A DNA stretch of 64,000 nucleotides from Toxonevra muliebris (Eukaryota; Arthropoda; Insecta; Diptera; Pallopteridae), in NCBI GenBank assembly GCA_963691655.1, contig OY829326.1:111325388-111389387 (forward strand). Direction: 5' to 3'. The notes under the pieces were generated by a model that made no database searches, had not been told where the DNA came from, and worked only from the letters and a program-made list of their open reading frames with translations. Made by a program: the position numbers and the translations under genes. This document shows, in pieces, positions 1-11,019 of this stretch. Position 1 is the first letter of the stretch. Each line of letters begins with the position of its first letter.

Positions 1-2660
1 TTTTTATATTTTCAGATATCCTCTATTCTTTCAATTTGTTGAAAATTGGTTTAACCCTTTTGTTATCTTAAGGTCATTTCGTGACCTTTTCTTGCTTTAA
101 TTGCCCATATTTTCTAAAGCAAACAGAATTCTGGCATTTGCTTTCACGATATATTTAATAAATATCTATCACGTATGAAAATGCTAAAGAGTATTTTTTT
201 ACATTCTGAAATTAGTGGTAAAATCAAAACTTGCGTAAACACACCTTAAGGTCAGTTGGTGACCATAGTATAATTTTCGCTTGTTCTCGCCCTAGAATTG
301 GCAGACAATTTTCTCCTGTTTGACATTTGTATGAAAAGTAAGTGGTTAATTTATCTCTACTTTTTTCTGCATGTAAAAATATTACCGTAGATGAATGGCT
401 TATTTCATTTAGAAGTAGATGTCCACTCAAGGTCTGCAAGCCTAGTATGCCAAGTATGTAAGTTCGGATTAAAAACATTGAATGCTGCGGGCGTTCGCAA
501 AAGTTCTGCTTGAATTTTTTATGTTTTTTTTTTGAGAAAATTGTATGCGTAAGTTTATCACCAGAATGAAACCAAAGGTCAACAAAGACTCGTGTTAGAT
601 CTGGTAAGCGAGGATCAGGGGCAGAATATTACCACCTGTATGTTGCAGTAAGAACAAATTATGACTCTTACCGCTGTTTATCAGTTGACAATTTTTCAAT
701 GACCGAGTTACAATTCTTCAGTACATTCCGAAAAAGTATAAAATGGTTACGGGTTTGAGTTGATTACATCCCGATAAAATAAATCTTGAAAATCATATGA
801 AAAAATTGCCAAAAATTATCAATTTTTATAGCTCAAAAAAATTTGGGCTTGATACAAATGACCAACTGATTGAAAAGTAACCGTATGTACACGCTGACTG
901 ATTTTCTTTTCCAATATCACTGACATTTCGAAACTTGTTCTATTGAACGAAGTTATGCTACAATGAAATGCTTGAATGCAACTGCTCGCTACTGTATGCG
1001 ATTCCAATATGGAAGATTATTGGGAAGATTGGGAAGCTCTTTTATAAGATAGCAAGATATAGACTGATCCGTATATGCAAGACCCTACCTGAAGCTGGAT
1101 TTTAAACCATTTTTCAGAGATAAAATTTTTTTTGTCTCTCAATATACAAAAAAAAAAGATTTTTTTCTGTTCGTGAGAGAAAAACAAAACGAAATAAAAT
1201 TTAACTCTTGGGCTTATCATTGGAAAAGATATCTCCATATTTCAGGAGTAAACAATTCGAATTTAATGTTTAATTTTAATTTTTATCAAAAAATTTCCAT
1301 GCGTACATTTTATTCTAGTATAGGTATTGGCATTTTGTAAACTTTTTAAATACCGAATTAATAACACAAAATTTCATTTCATCAGCTACTTCTTTCTACA
1401 CTTTCTGCTGCAATTGAAATTTTCTATGTTAAACTTTTTCATAAAGCCAATTTATAAATTTTACTCCCTTCATCGTTACAGCGTTGTATTCTTTTGAGCA
1501 TTATTTATGAATATTCCTTAACGAAGGCGTTGATTGATGTCCTTGAAAGTCCTTTGTGTAAGCAGCATTTCTTATGCCATGCATAATAAATAAATAAAAG
1601 TACTGTATGTATGCGTGTTTATGCGTGCGTATTTGTATACAATACATACATGTGTCTTTTGGCACAATTGCCAAGGGGTTCTAAAAATTTGTGTGACAAT
1701 TTAATAAAAAATAAATAAATAAAAAAGTGAGTGCTTTGTACAACAGAAAGTTAGAAGGAAATATGGTGGAAAATAAATTCACACCACGCATTCATTCTTT
1801 ATTATATTTTTTTTGTTGTTGTATTATTTATACAGAAAATACGTTAAAAGTAATAAAATTAATTTTAGAAGAAATGGCAAATTATATGTGAGTTTGATTG
1901 AATAATAAATAGAAAATCAATTGATATCTCCATATGTATATTCTGTATAAAAATTTTGCTTATTGGCTATGCATGTGTTGGTGTATAAAATTATATCAAT
2001 TGAAATCTATGAATGAATAATTTAAAAATTTTGAAAGTATGTCTGCAGGATACTAAGCTCATTAAAAAGTTTCACTTATTGCATTGCTGGCAGAAAAAAC
2101 GTTTGCAGCCTATAGCTTCTGGTATAAATTTTGCATTGCAATTAATAGTCTTAATGTTCTAAAAGCTTATAAAGGTATACCGACTAATCTACACTCTTAA
2201 CAAAACTATAAATAACATAAAAAGAACATAAGCTAAAAAAGTTCTGCAAAAACTATAGATCGTTGAATGCAAATAGCTGCAATGCAAATTCTATTTTCAT
2301 GAGCAAGTTAATAATTTCAACATAAAAGGCTGGGTTTTTAAATTTTGAATTTATTTGACTCCCGTCCGCTTCTCGCAAAAATCTGCAAAAATTCTCTTAT
2401 TGGTATCTGAGAGTGACTAATGCATAGAAAACAATATGGTTGAAAAAGAATCCAACCGTTTAGCCAGAATAGTGGTTCAAAAATTTAATTGTCCGGAGTT
2501 TGTTGTGCGCACGATCTAAAGAAAGTCAAAGTGCAGAAAGTTCTAGAAAAAAATATTGTTCAAATAGTGAAACAAAACGTATCCAACATTTTTTTATTTA
2601 TTCAATTGCTGCACTGTGGTCGAATAAAGGTATTATGTCTTAGCTAACTTTTCTCAGATT
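1..2660. other. Gene-free AT-rich region
   Basis: No supported gene. TTAACCCTTTTGTTATC at 51 resembles a piggyBac-type end next to a TTAA target, but no partner end is visible. Two small palindromes of one design lie at 71-87 and 249-265 (AGGTCA, five bases, TGACCT or TGACCA), each preceded by CTTA. The rest is AT-rich sequence with no long reading frame; the short frames have no recognisable domain. Confidence 0.5.
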
Positions 2661-2666
2661 AGGAAT

Positions 2667-2720
2667 TTAACCCTAGAAAGGTAATCATATTTTTGCATAC
2701 CTTGTAGGTAATCTTTGTCG
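2667..2720 (+). mobile_element. Solo piggyBac-like terminus
   Basis: TTAA at 2667-2670 is followed by CCCTAGAAAGGTAATC, which closely resembles the canonical piggyBac terminal repeat (CCCTAGAAAGATA) next to its TTAA target. No opposite terminus or transposase is seen nearby, so this is read as a relic or a very diverged short element. The call rests on terminal similarity only. Confidence 0.45.
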
Positions 2721-3126
2721 ACTGGACGAAGTAATTTTGAACTCCAATTTCTGGAAAGAATATATAGCGTGCACATTATAACCTACTTTCCTAATCATAT
2801 TTAGACTTTTTTAAACAAATAATATCTAACGTCAATATCAAAATTTTCAATATCGAGTTTTTGATGGATTAGGGTAAAGCGTGCCCACTTTCGTCTGTGC
2901 CTGTTAGAGACCTGCACCGAAGACTTACAATATTTTCCTTTAGTTTAAATTAAAAATTCTCGAAAAAGTACACTGAGGAAAAAAATGCTGTTATAACAAA
3001 CGGAAAGGATATTAAACCAACAGATTTTGCTGTTAAATCCCATCCAAAAGTGAACTCTGTTGTATTAACAGACAATGTGCTGTTGCCTTGAAAAACCAAA
3101 CTACAAAATATTAATTGCCAAAACTC

Positions 3127-3198
3127 CTCGCTATAGCCGAGTTGTCTAGTTCGCAAGCAAGCACGCAGCCACTTGTGGCTAAAGTTCAAATCCCACAA
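3127..3198 (+). repeat. tRNA-like (SINE-type) segment
   Basis: TAGCCGAGTTGTCTAG resembles a pol III A box and AGTTCAAATCC, about 50 bases on, resembles a B box. A stem AGCCA/TGGCT sits where the anticodon stem would be. The acceptor stem does not pair, so this is a tRNA-derived repeat or pseudogene rather than a working tRNA. Confidence 0.4.
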
Positions 3199-3359
3199 AT
3201 TTCTTTTTACATTCTTTTTTTAAATAAATTCCAAAATAGAAAAAAAAAAATTTTATTTTTTTCTTTTTTTTTTTTTTGTTCAATTTACTTATTTATTTTT
3301 TTTATTTATTTCCATATTATCGTTTTAAATTATTTTTTCTTGAATTGCTTTTTCCCAGG

Positions 3360-3430
3360 CTCGAACGTGTGGCCGAAAAACATTGGCTTGATAACTGTCG
3401 AGCAACGCGCTTACCAACTGTGCCACATAA
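3360..3430 (-). repeat. tRNA-like (SINE-type) segment, opposite strand
   Basis: On the minus strand, TGGCACAGTTGGTAAGCGC (A-box-like, D-arm-like) is followed by ACGTTCGAGCC (B-box-like). The cloverleaf is not complete. It lies within 200 bases of, and in inverse orientation to, the tRNA-like segment at 3127. Confidence 0.4.
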
Positions 3431-4029
3431 CCAAATTTACTTTCAACGAATTTTGTTTGTTTTAATCTTTCAATGTTCCGAGCACTTTTTTCTGTTTTGT
3501 AACTCTTTGAGGCACACGATTTTAAAGAAAATAAAAACTCCAGTTGCGCAGAATTTTTTTGGTTTATAGCATTGACAACTGAATGAGAAACTGTAAATAA
3601 AATTTTAAACTATATGACTATAAGTAATTTCAACTTTTCGAGGGGGGTTAAAATATATCCCATCATGCATAAGAAAGTAAGCAAAAGTTGGGACAATTTT
3701 TACCCTACCAAGAGGTAACTATGCAAGAGAGAGTAAGATATACAAATTTTAAATACTCAATCAGGCTGTCTTTGTTTATCAATATTTTTAAAAATAGAAT
3801 TTTTGAAATTGAAATTTTAGTGAAAGCCAAAAACTTTGTTACTGTATTGGAGTTTCCATTAGCCCTGTCTGGCAGGGTTATGAACTAAATATTCAACAGA
3901 AGAGATGTTACGAAAATTGTCAAAACAAATTAAAAAACTGTTGAATCAAACAAATTGCGTTCAATACAACAGATTTTCTTAACAACAGCGATGAACTGTT
4001 AAAATCACAGTTTTTTGTTTCTCAGTGTA

Positions 4030-4900
4030 GGTTAGGTTTGGAAGGCGTCTGCGAATATATATCCGCACTTCCACTCGGAGATTTAACAGGACGAGGAACG
4101 TCTCTAACCACGGATTGCGTCAGCAGTCCAGGTGATGTCTCTACTGAACCATTTGATTCTTCGGATGAAGGCAAGAAAATCCGATAATTCCACTTTCTTT
4201 ATCTCTGTTAGACTATTGAAAAAGCGCGACCTCAAGCATTGGAGTCTACTCATCTGCAGCCTTGGATATTGCAGATTTATTTTGCCGTAAGAGGAAATTT
4301 GTTTTCTACCAATGTAACTTTGGCCATAGGGCCTGTGAAGCTACACAGTCATCTAGGTTATTCTACTCGTCATTTGACACCGCGATAGCATACTAGTCTA
4401 TTTTCCTAAATAGTTCGAACATCGGAGATTGATAGAGGTATCCGCTTCGTTAATGTCCATATCAGAGCCCCTTCTGGCCATTTCATCTGCTATTTCGTTC
4501 CCTTCAAAATTGCTATGTCCAGGAACCCAGCATTGCATTGCCTTCATTGCAGACTGACTATCAGTAAAGATAGTGATATTTGAAGTCCGACTTGTACTGC
4601 CTTGTAGAAGTCCAGTTGCTTTCTCTTTAGCGAAAATCTCTGCCTGAAAAACGCTGCAGCTGTCAGGTACGACCGCTTTAGCTGAAAGTTTGCGGAGAAG
4701 AGACCAGCTCCAGTTCCATTCTCCATCTATGAGCCATCAGTAAAGATGGTAATACCAGTATTACCTGTTACCGAACCCGACTTCCAGTCTTCCCTGATTG
4801 GATGAAGAGTTGGAATTTTTGTAATAAAATCTAAATTTGAAGTCATATAATCCGTGGCAACATCTAAGTCAGCTTTGATTCAATTTTGACCCCTCCGCTT
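4030..4900 (-). pseudogene. RNase H-bearing LINE ORF2 relic
   Basis: The minus strand holds the C-terminal part of a non-LTR retrotransposon polyprotein. RNase H landmarks appear in order: TDGS (near 4741) followed directly by a stop and then MENGTGAG, FTDSQSAMKAM (4540-4571), and WVPGHSNFEGNEIADEMA (near 4480-4533). The last two are joined by a deletion. RNase H in such elements cleaves RNA in the RNA:DNA hybrid and is typical of the I/LOA/R1-type clades, not Jockey. Frameshifts and stops show it is dead. The 3' side ends in GGTTAGGTTT at 4030, touching the TIR element on its left. Confidence 0.75.
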
Positions 4901-5099
4901 TATCTCATTCAAAATTGTAGAGTGCTGATCTCCACACGTTGGATTCTCTTAGTCTAAGAGCTTCTTTTGCGTAACAGATAAAATATCATATATTTAGACC
5001 TTCCTGAGGTGCACTACTTACAGTCCCTGAGATCCCCACGCTGACAAGTCTCTGCATTTTCCTTATTACTTAGGGCCATTATTAGTAGGAAAGAAATAA

Positions 5100-8000
5100 A
5101 AAGGTTTATAAAAAATATGTGCGCTTAAGAACATTCAAATTTCCACGCCTGGAGCACGGTAATTGTTGTCTTTGACACTGGTCAAAATTGTCCACTCTTA
5201 AAAAAACGATAACTCCCAAACTAGAGTTCGGAATACTCTAATTGCACAAGACTCAGTGATAACATATTTCACTTTCAGCATTTAATAATGGCAAATAAAT
5301 AGGTAATTGACAAGATACCTTTTTTTGCTTTTAAACTTCGAATCTCTATAACTATTGACAGGAATAGAATAAAGAAATGAGCAAATAAATTTAATTAAAA
5401 GTAAGTAGTTTTGTAATTGTACATTATGGATGCTTTTATTTACGTTTCGAAAAAATGGAAACTTTCTATGAAAATGGTGACTCATGTATAGACAAAACTG
5501 ATGGCAATTGGTGTAGCAATTTTTTGAATTTTGTTGTATAGTGTTATTTATATGTTGCAAAGATCAACTTTAAAGAATCTTAATCAAATGTAGTCAGTTA
5601 TCTGTGATTAATATTGTGGTTAAATTGTTCTCATAAAATTGTCGTCCTCTTTTTAATGTCCCAGAAGAAATGAATCTATGTAACTTCGTAATTAGGTAAC
5701 CGTTTTTGTGTAATTGCTAATCAATAGATAAATAAATGCAATTAGGCGTACTTTTGCTTTTCTCAATTGACCTGACCCCTAAAATTTTAATTAAAATGTT
5801 TTCAGCCTAGATTACATAGCTTAAAAGAACTTAATATTGCATTTTAAGTAATTGTTTTTTTTTTTTATTTAAGAAAAGCCAAGAATGTGCCAACTTTAAT
5901 TTCTTATAATTTTTTTCTTTTACATGTTACTTTGCATGCATGGTAGGAAAAATTGTTTTGTTTCTTAAGTTATAAAACTTTAGAATTAGCAATTTTAATT
6001 AAAATTGCCTTTCGTTTCAATAGCGTTCAACGCAAACAATGGGAACAAAGAAAAAATGAAACAAAAGTTTAACTTTCCGCACTCTTAACAACAATATCTA
6101 ACGTGAAATGAGGCTAATTCAGGATGAAAACAACAGAACCACGCTTCGTACTAAAAGAAAAGTGTTAGGTGTACACGAAAACCCAATAGGAAGAGAATAC
6201 ACTCTTCATTTGGAAACGCTCCCCCATTCCTCAAATTATTGGTAAACCCCTTAGCTTTATTTCTTGCTTACAATTCGACCAAATATTATGAACAGTCCGT
6301 CGATCAAGAGTAGATATTTGCCACTTTGGATCAAAGAAATTTTATGCCAAAAAAAATTACATGAGACACCAATCCCCTGTCTTATAAAATAACTATACTT
6401 TTTTTTCTTCTTTTTTTTGTGTCACTGCCATATCAAAACTTAAATAACAAAACAAAAAACGAGCAATTTTTGTTCTCCGATCGTACGATTTTTCAATAAT
6501 AGCACTGTGCAATAGCCGAAATCGGCCTAGTGATTTGACATGTAGTCTAGAATAATTTGGGGTCGCTGAGCTCGAATCTAAAGACCATTTTGCTTCATCA
6601 CAAAAATATACGAAATTTGGATTTGTAAGGTTATTTTTCTAAGAATAAGAGGGTAGAGGTTATTTTGGTGTTCTAGAACCCCCTCCCCCCTCCCTTCCCC
6701 TTCCTTTTTGATAGGCAAACTTTTTCCCAAACACACTATAACACTTTTATCATTCACTAAGCATGTTAGCAATATTGTTCTACGCTGTACTTAAAAAAAC
6801 TGCCAAAATTTGGGATATGGAGGACTTTTTAATTCACAAAAAATATACTTCATTTTCTTCTAAACAACTTTTCTATAGACACCAAAGACGATAAATTAAA
6901 TTAAGAATATCCTGGCACAGCCTTAATAGAGCCATTTTCGTGGTTTCATGTACCGTTATCTCAAAAACTTGATGTGATGGAGCAAAATGATCTTCAGATT
7001 TGAGCTCTGCTGCTTCAAATTACTCAGAACTATATATTAAATCGCCAATTCGATAGAAAAAAAATCAATTTTGTGGTACAGTGTAGTCAAGCTTCGTTAG
7101 TGCTTTTTTAGGGAGCACTTTATATCTTTCCCTATGGGATTGATATGCATATATATATATGCATTACCTGCGTACTTGTGCGAATGCAACCACAAAGATA
7201 TACATACTTAAACACAAATGTACCTACTTACATCTGAGGCGAAATATTTAGGTAGGCAACATAAAATCATAGAATGTTTTACCAAGTAATGAGCTTGTAA
7301 ATGTTGTTTGCCCTGTCAAAGGCACAACACGCACATTGAAAAACTACACAAGGATTTAACCACGTTAAATGAATGAATGAATAGAGGACGTGTTGCACAT
7401 TGAATAAAACGCATTCAAATGCATGCTCTGAAGTGAAAGACTGAATTTCTACTGCAATTCTGTGCATTTCGAGAATCGCATTATTTTTGAAATGGCATGA
7501 TTTAGTAGCATTTTCACACTTGCCTGTTCGTTTGCTTACAAGTGGTGCAAGTAAGTAGTAATTATAAATTTGATGTAGAGCGAAAAGCTGGCTGCATTTT
7601 TGTTTTTAATTCAAAATTATTCGTGAACGTCTGTAAGAGGAGCGAAGAAATTTACTGAGCGTGAGTGGGCTTGAGAGCAAATCGATATGGACTTTAGATC
7701 ATTTTTGAACATAAATAGGCGTGAGCATAAGTAAAAATTAACTCAAGCGTCGTCCTTGGATTGAGGTTTCTTATAATACAGTAGAACAAACAAAAAGGTG
7801 GTTGAAATTGGTTTGTTGTTAGAATAATATCAATGATTTTTTACCACATGCCGATTTTTCAATTTGCTTCATTATGAAAAAATTTTAAATAAATTTGACG
7901 TTTAAGGTCACAGGTAGTGAAACCGGAATTATCAATGTATTCTATATTTTAAAGGTGATTGGGGGCGAAAGACATGAGGTAAAGACTGTGACAGACTCAC

Positions 8001-8550
8001 AAGCGAGTGAGTCCATATTGGATCCTTGCGCTCTTTGGTCACAAGTCGACATAAGATAGTAATCTATCTAGAGCAAACGCTGTGCGTTGGGTTTGAAACC
8101 CACCATTTTAAAAAAGAAAACATTCCAATCATACTTTGAATTAAGCCTCGAGTCCTTAATTATGTTGGTTAACCCCGCAAACGTTTAAAGAAACGACAAT
8201 GGTTTAAGGATATACACGTTAAATGTCCGAACCCTTTACAGGGAGCAAAAAATAGAGACATCTTGCAGCCAGATATAAAGCATTCTGCTAAGGAGCATAA
8301 GAATACAGAGAGTTGAGAGGGGGTGGGGGAAAGTGGGGAGGAGAAATGCCTTTTCAGGCGCAGAAAAAAAGTAGCAGAAAAACTTCGTTGCGATTATGTT
8401 GTAATGTTTGGTAATCGGAACGAGGTCCGAAAAAATAAGACTCCTGACCAAAGGTTTGAAGACCGAGGCCTCTTCCTGCGAGGACAAATACGGAAATTTG
8501 TTGAGAGATACCAAGCATATGATGAGATTATGGTTATGTGAAAAAGATGG
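5100..8550. other. Gene-free region with simple-sequence patches
   Basis: No supported gene. Visible items are a C-rich patch at 6679-6710, a small palindrome of alternating TA around GCATATATATATGC (7146-7164), and a G-rich patch at 8318-8342. Short open frames are AT-driven and show no domain. A weak tRNA-like stretch near 8055-8105 is not convincing. Confidence 0.5.
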
Positions 8551-8551
8551 A

Positions 8552-9880
8552 GGTGTGGTTCCAGCCCTGGTGAGTTAATCCTTGACCAAATATTCGCTCT
8601 TCGTGGAAAAAAACCGAGAAAAACAGATCGATACCCACCATGTATTCGTCAGTTATGGGGTCGATATTTGACAATTAAGGATTGAGCTCAACATAGCAGT
8701 CCAAGAAAGGCAAATTCCAACAAACAGGTACCCTAAAATTCTTGTCCGTAATGACTGAGAGGCAGAAACAACGTTCTAAAAGCACTAGCTGGGTGTACAT
8801 GGGGGGGAAGAAAGACCCTGTTCACCAGCCATAAAGCGATAGGGTGCTCAGTTGCAAGCTATGCAGCCGCCATATGGACACCAGCGATCAGCGACTCACA
8901 GTGGATTGGTATTCAAACATGCCAAAACGCAGCCTAACGCATAATTAAGGCTGCCATACATTGGCACATGAGGACGATATTCACGAAGGGACCCAAATAT
9001 TGAAACTAAGAGATCACAACACTCTTCTCTCTAAATAGTTCCTCTGGGCTTCTCATCAGGAAGACCAACAACGAGATGACACCCCCAACAACACAGCCGC
9101 GTATTATACGAAAAGGTCTATCGATCTACATGGAGAAGATAAAGCGCGTCATAGTCCCAGGTCCACTTGACCACCTTTCTTATCGGGCAGTACTTAATCA
9201 ACTCCATGCAAGAGCTATATACGATGCAACCAGCTAAAACAAACCGAACATCGAGCCACGTTGCCACGTAAAACCAGTTGCACGCTGGCGCAATTGGATC
9301 GACAAGGAAGTGCAACATGATACGGCTCATCTTTTCGACTGCCCTTCCCACCTAACAAAACTGACCACACTATAACTATGGACACAACCAATCGACGCGA
9401 CCCGATTCCTAAATCTGGACCTAGAATAACATACGCATCTATAACAAAACAATTGATACAGACAAATGAAACTTAATGTCCATTTGAAACCAAAAGAAGT
9501 TTCAGACAAGGTGATTCCCTATCGTGCGACTTCTCCAACCATATGCTGGAGAAAATAATTTGAGCCACAAAGATCGACATCTCCTGCACTTTCATCTGTA
9601 AAAATGTCATACTTCCTGTCCTAATATATGGCGCTGAGAGGTTGACGGGTGCATTCAAAAGGAGGATAGTTCGCAAGATCTATAGTCCAATATGCGTGGA
9701 CGACGCATATCGATGAAGATGGAACCATGAGCTGTTTGCCAACACTGACATATTCAAGTGCATAAACGTGGGGAAGAGAACGACCTAATCTCCTTTGAAG
9801 AGACATGCTACAAGATCACCTGTGTTCTTCTGGTCTTACCAAGTGATGCCACCTCGCCCATAGTAGAGGCGATTGATGAA
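8552..9880 (+). pseudogene. RTE-like LINE relic, apparently split
   Basis: LILDQIFALR (from 8576) matches the DQIFTLRQILEK motif found upstream of the catalytic aspartates in RTE-type reverse transcriptases. The next expected motif appears only at 9505-9535 as FRQGDSLSCDFSN (consensus RQGD.LSC.LFN), followed by a C-terminal pattern like YGAE...RRIVRKIYSPICVDD (9628-9705) typical of these elements. The roughly 0.8 kb between the two halves has a different origin (Jockey). Many stops; dead. Clade assignment is from motif memory. Confidence 0.55.
8800..9430 (+). pseudogene. Jockey-type LINE ORF2 C-terminus relic
   Basis: SYAAAIWTPAISDSQW (8857-8904) and DTAHLFDCPSHL (9319-9354), followed by a degenerate LDLW-like stretch, match the conserved C-terminus of Jockey-clade ORF2 proteins, which lack RNase H. 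Between them the frame is broken and part is deleted. Sitting between the two halves of an RTE relic, it probably marks insertion of one LINE into another, though a rearranged junction cannot be excluded. Confidence 0.6.
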
Positions 9881-10077
9881 ACTTTATGGAATTGATTGTA
9901 GTGCCGCTAAAGTAAATATTCTAAGATTAACTTGATTTACTTCTGAAAATTCAAAATTCAGAGCGTATCTTAAACATTTTCTCTTTGAGCATAATACAAC
10001 TAATGCTTTTCCATTGTATTGTTTAGGGAGGATTAATATTCTTGTAGAATGTTCAACAATAAAAGCGATTGTTACTT

Positions 10078-10152
10078 CGTCACCTGAAAATTGATTTGGC
10101 GTATGTGTAAACGTATTCGTATAGCTATCATCAAATCAATTCTCAGGCGACG
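10078..10152. mobile_element. Hairpin element, family H copy 1
   Basis: A 75-base near-perfect palindrome. The left arm CGTCACCTGAAAATTGATTT pairs with the right arm AAATCAATTCTCAGGCGACG, with a loop of about 30 bases. The same arm sequence recurs at 10887-10980 and 46501-47437, so this is a dispersed foldback or MITE family. It has no coding capacity. Confidence 0.65.
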
Positions 10153-10359
10153 ACTTGTCTGCAAAATTTTTTTTAATTTTTGTTCAAAATATAAAAATGT
10201 TTTATGATAGTTTTTTTGGAGACTATGAAAATTAAATCTAGAGGCTAATTTTCAAAGTCATGACTTAAGTTCATGTCAATTCCGTTATTTGAAGTTGTAT
10301 ATAAACAGGTTAATGAACAAATGTAGTCATCACAACAACAATGTATATAGAGACGGGTA

Positions 10360-10406
10360 AATCAGACGGCCGTTTCAGAATACGACACAATTCCTCATCA
10401 GTGATC
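10360..10406 (-). ncRNA. Type I hammerhead ribozyme
   Basis: Read on the minus strand: stem I GATCA, core CTGATGA, an 18-base stem-loop II (GGAATT...TATTCT, five pairs with a G.U at its base), GAA, the short stem-loop III ACGGCCGT, cleavage base C, and the other strand of stem I (TGATT). Every invariant hammerhead core base is present (CUGANGA, GAA, A15.1-U16.1, NUH). Type I motifs with tiny stem III are known from Penelope-like retroelements, where they self-cleave the element RNA. No PLE reverse transcriptase is visible here. Confidence 0.85.
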
Positions 10407-10655
10407 TTAGTGATGTTTTATGTTAGAAAAAAAAAAACAATGGATGTGTGGAAGGCACGCAAGATATTTGATGTGTAAACAGTTAAGCCAACTGAATGTC
10501 ATATACATAAGCTCACATATGTATAGGCATATATAGAGATTTTATGTATAATCTATATGCTTAGGTAGATAATTCAAATTAAAACAATTCTTTTATAAAC
10601 TTAAAAATTTATTAGATATCACTATCTTTTATATATAATAGCCCAATTCACTACA

Positions 10656-10765
10656 AATTGCAAATGGTCTTGCATCATTGCAAGTGCAAAATTTTATTCC
10701 ATATCGCATATATTTGTTGTTGTATAGCAAAAATATTTTGCAATTGCTCCAAATCGTAGTTGCAT
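10656..10765 (+). repeat. Diverged copy of the 23.1-kb inverted-repeat MITE
   Basis: About 100 bases (GCAAATGGTCTTGCATCATT through CATATCGCATATATTTG to CTCCAAATCGTAG) match the small TIR element at 23122-23256. The termini here are more eroded and no target duplication is clear. Confidence 0.6.
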
Positions 10766-10866
10766 TATTTTTCCTTTACTCAATGCATCGGGCACGATTC
10801 GTTCGCATATACGCAGCTGTAACTGCATATTTTTTCCGCGTTTTAAGTTTTTCTTCCTGTCGATTT

Positions 10867-11006
10867 GAATTTTCATTAGATGTGAAAATTTTACATAACG
10901 TCACTTGAGAATTGATTTGGCGTATAGGTATATGAATTTGTACACACATACTCCAAATCAATTCTCAGGTGACGTTATGTAAAATTTTTACATCTAATAA
11001 AAATTC
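10867..11006. mobile_element. Hairpin element, family H copy 2
   Basis: A 140-base palindrome with 54-base arms (10867-10920 and 10953-11006) and a 32-base loop. The inner arm contains the same AGAATTGATTTGG sequence as the 10078 copy; the outer arm adds GAATTTTCATTAGATGT. The transcript would fold into a long, nearly perfect hairpin. No target duplication is apparent. Confidence 0.7.
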
Positions 11007-11019
11007 GAGAGCGAGCGAG

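Larger units (their letters stand above)
2971..4027. mobile_element. 1.06-kb TIR element with subterminal repeats
   Basis: The ends are CACTGAGGAA on the left and TTTCTCAGTG on the right, an inverted pair flanked by TA at 2969-2970 and 4028-4029. Both ends carry degenerate repeats built on CTGTTAA/AACAACAG (about 2985-3090 and 3890-4015). There is no transposase. The interior carries two tRNA-like segments in opposite orientation. The TA flanks suggest Tc1/mariner-type mobilisation, but the array-rich ends resemble foldback elements, so the superfamily is unresolved. The right end abuts a LINE relic directly. Confidence 0.6.

Noticed and set aside
2972..3010. CTGAGGA at the TIR end as a hammerhead core
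   Set aside because: No stem-loop II and no stem I complement; the match is part of the terminal repeat.
9030..9062. CTGATGAG on the minus strand as a hammerhead core
   Set aside because: No stem II or GAAA partner at the required distance.
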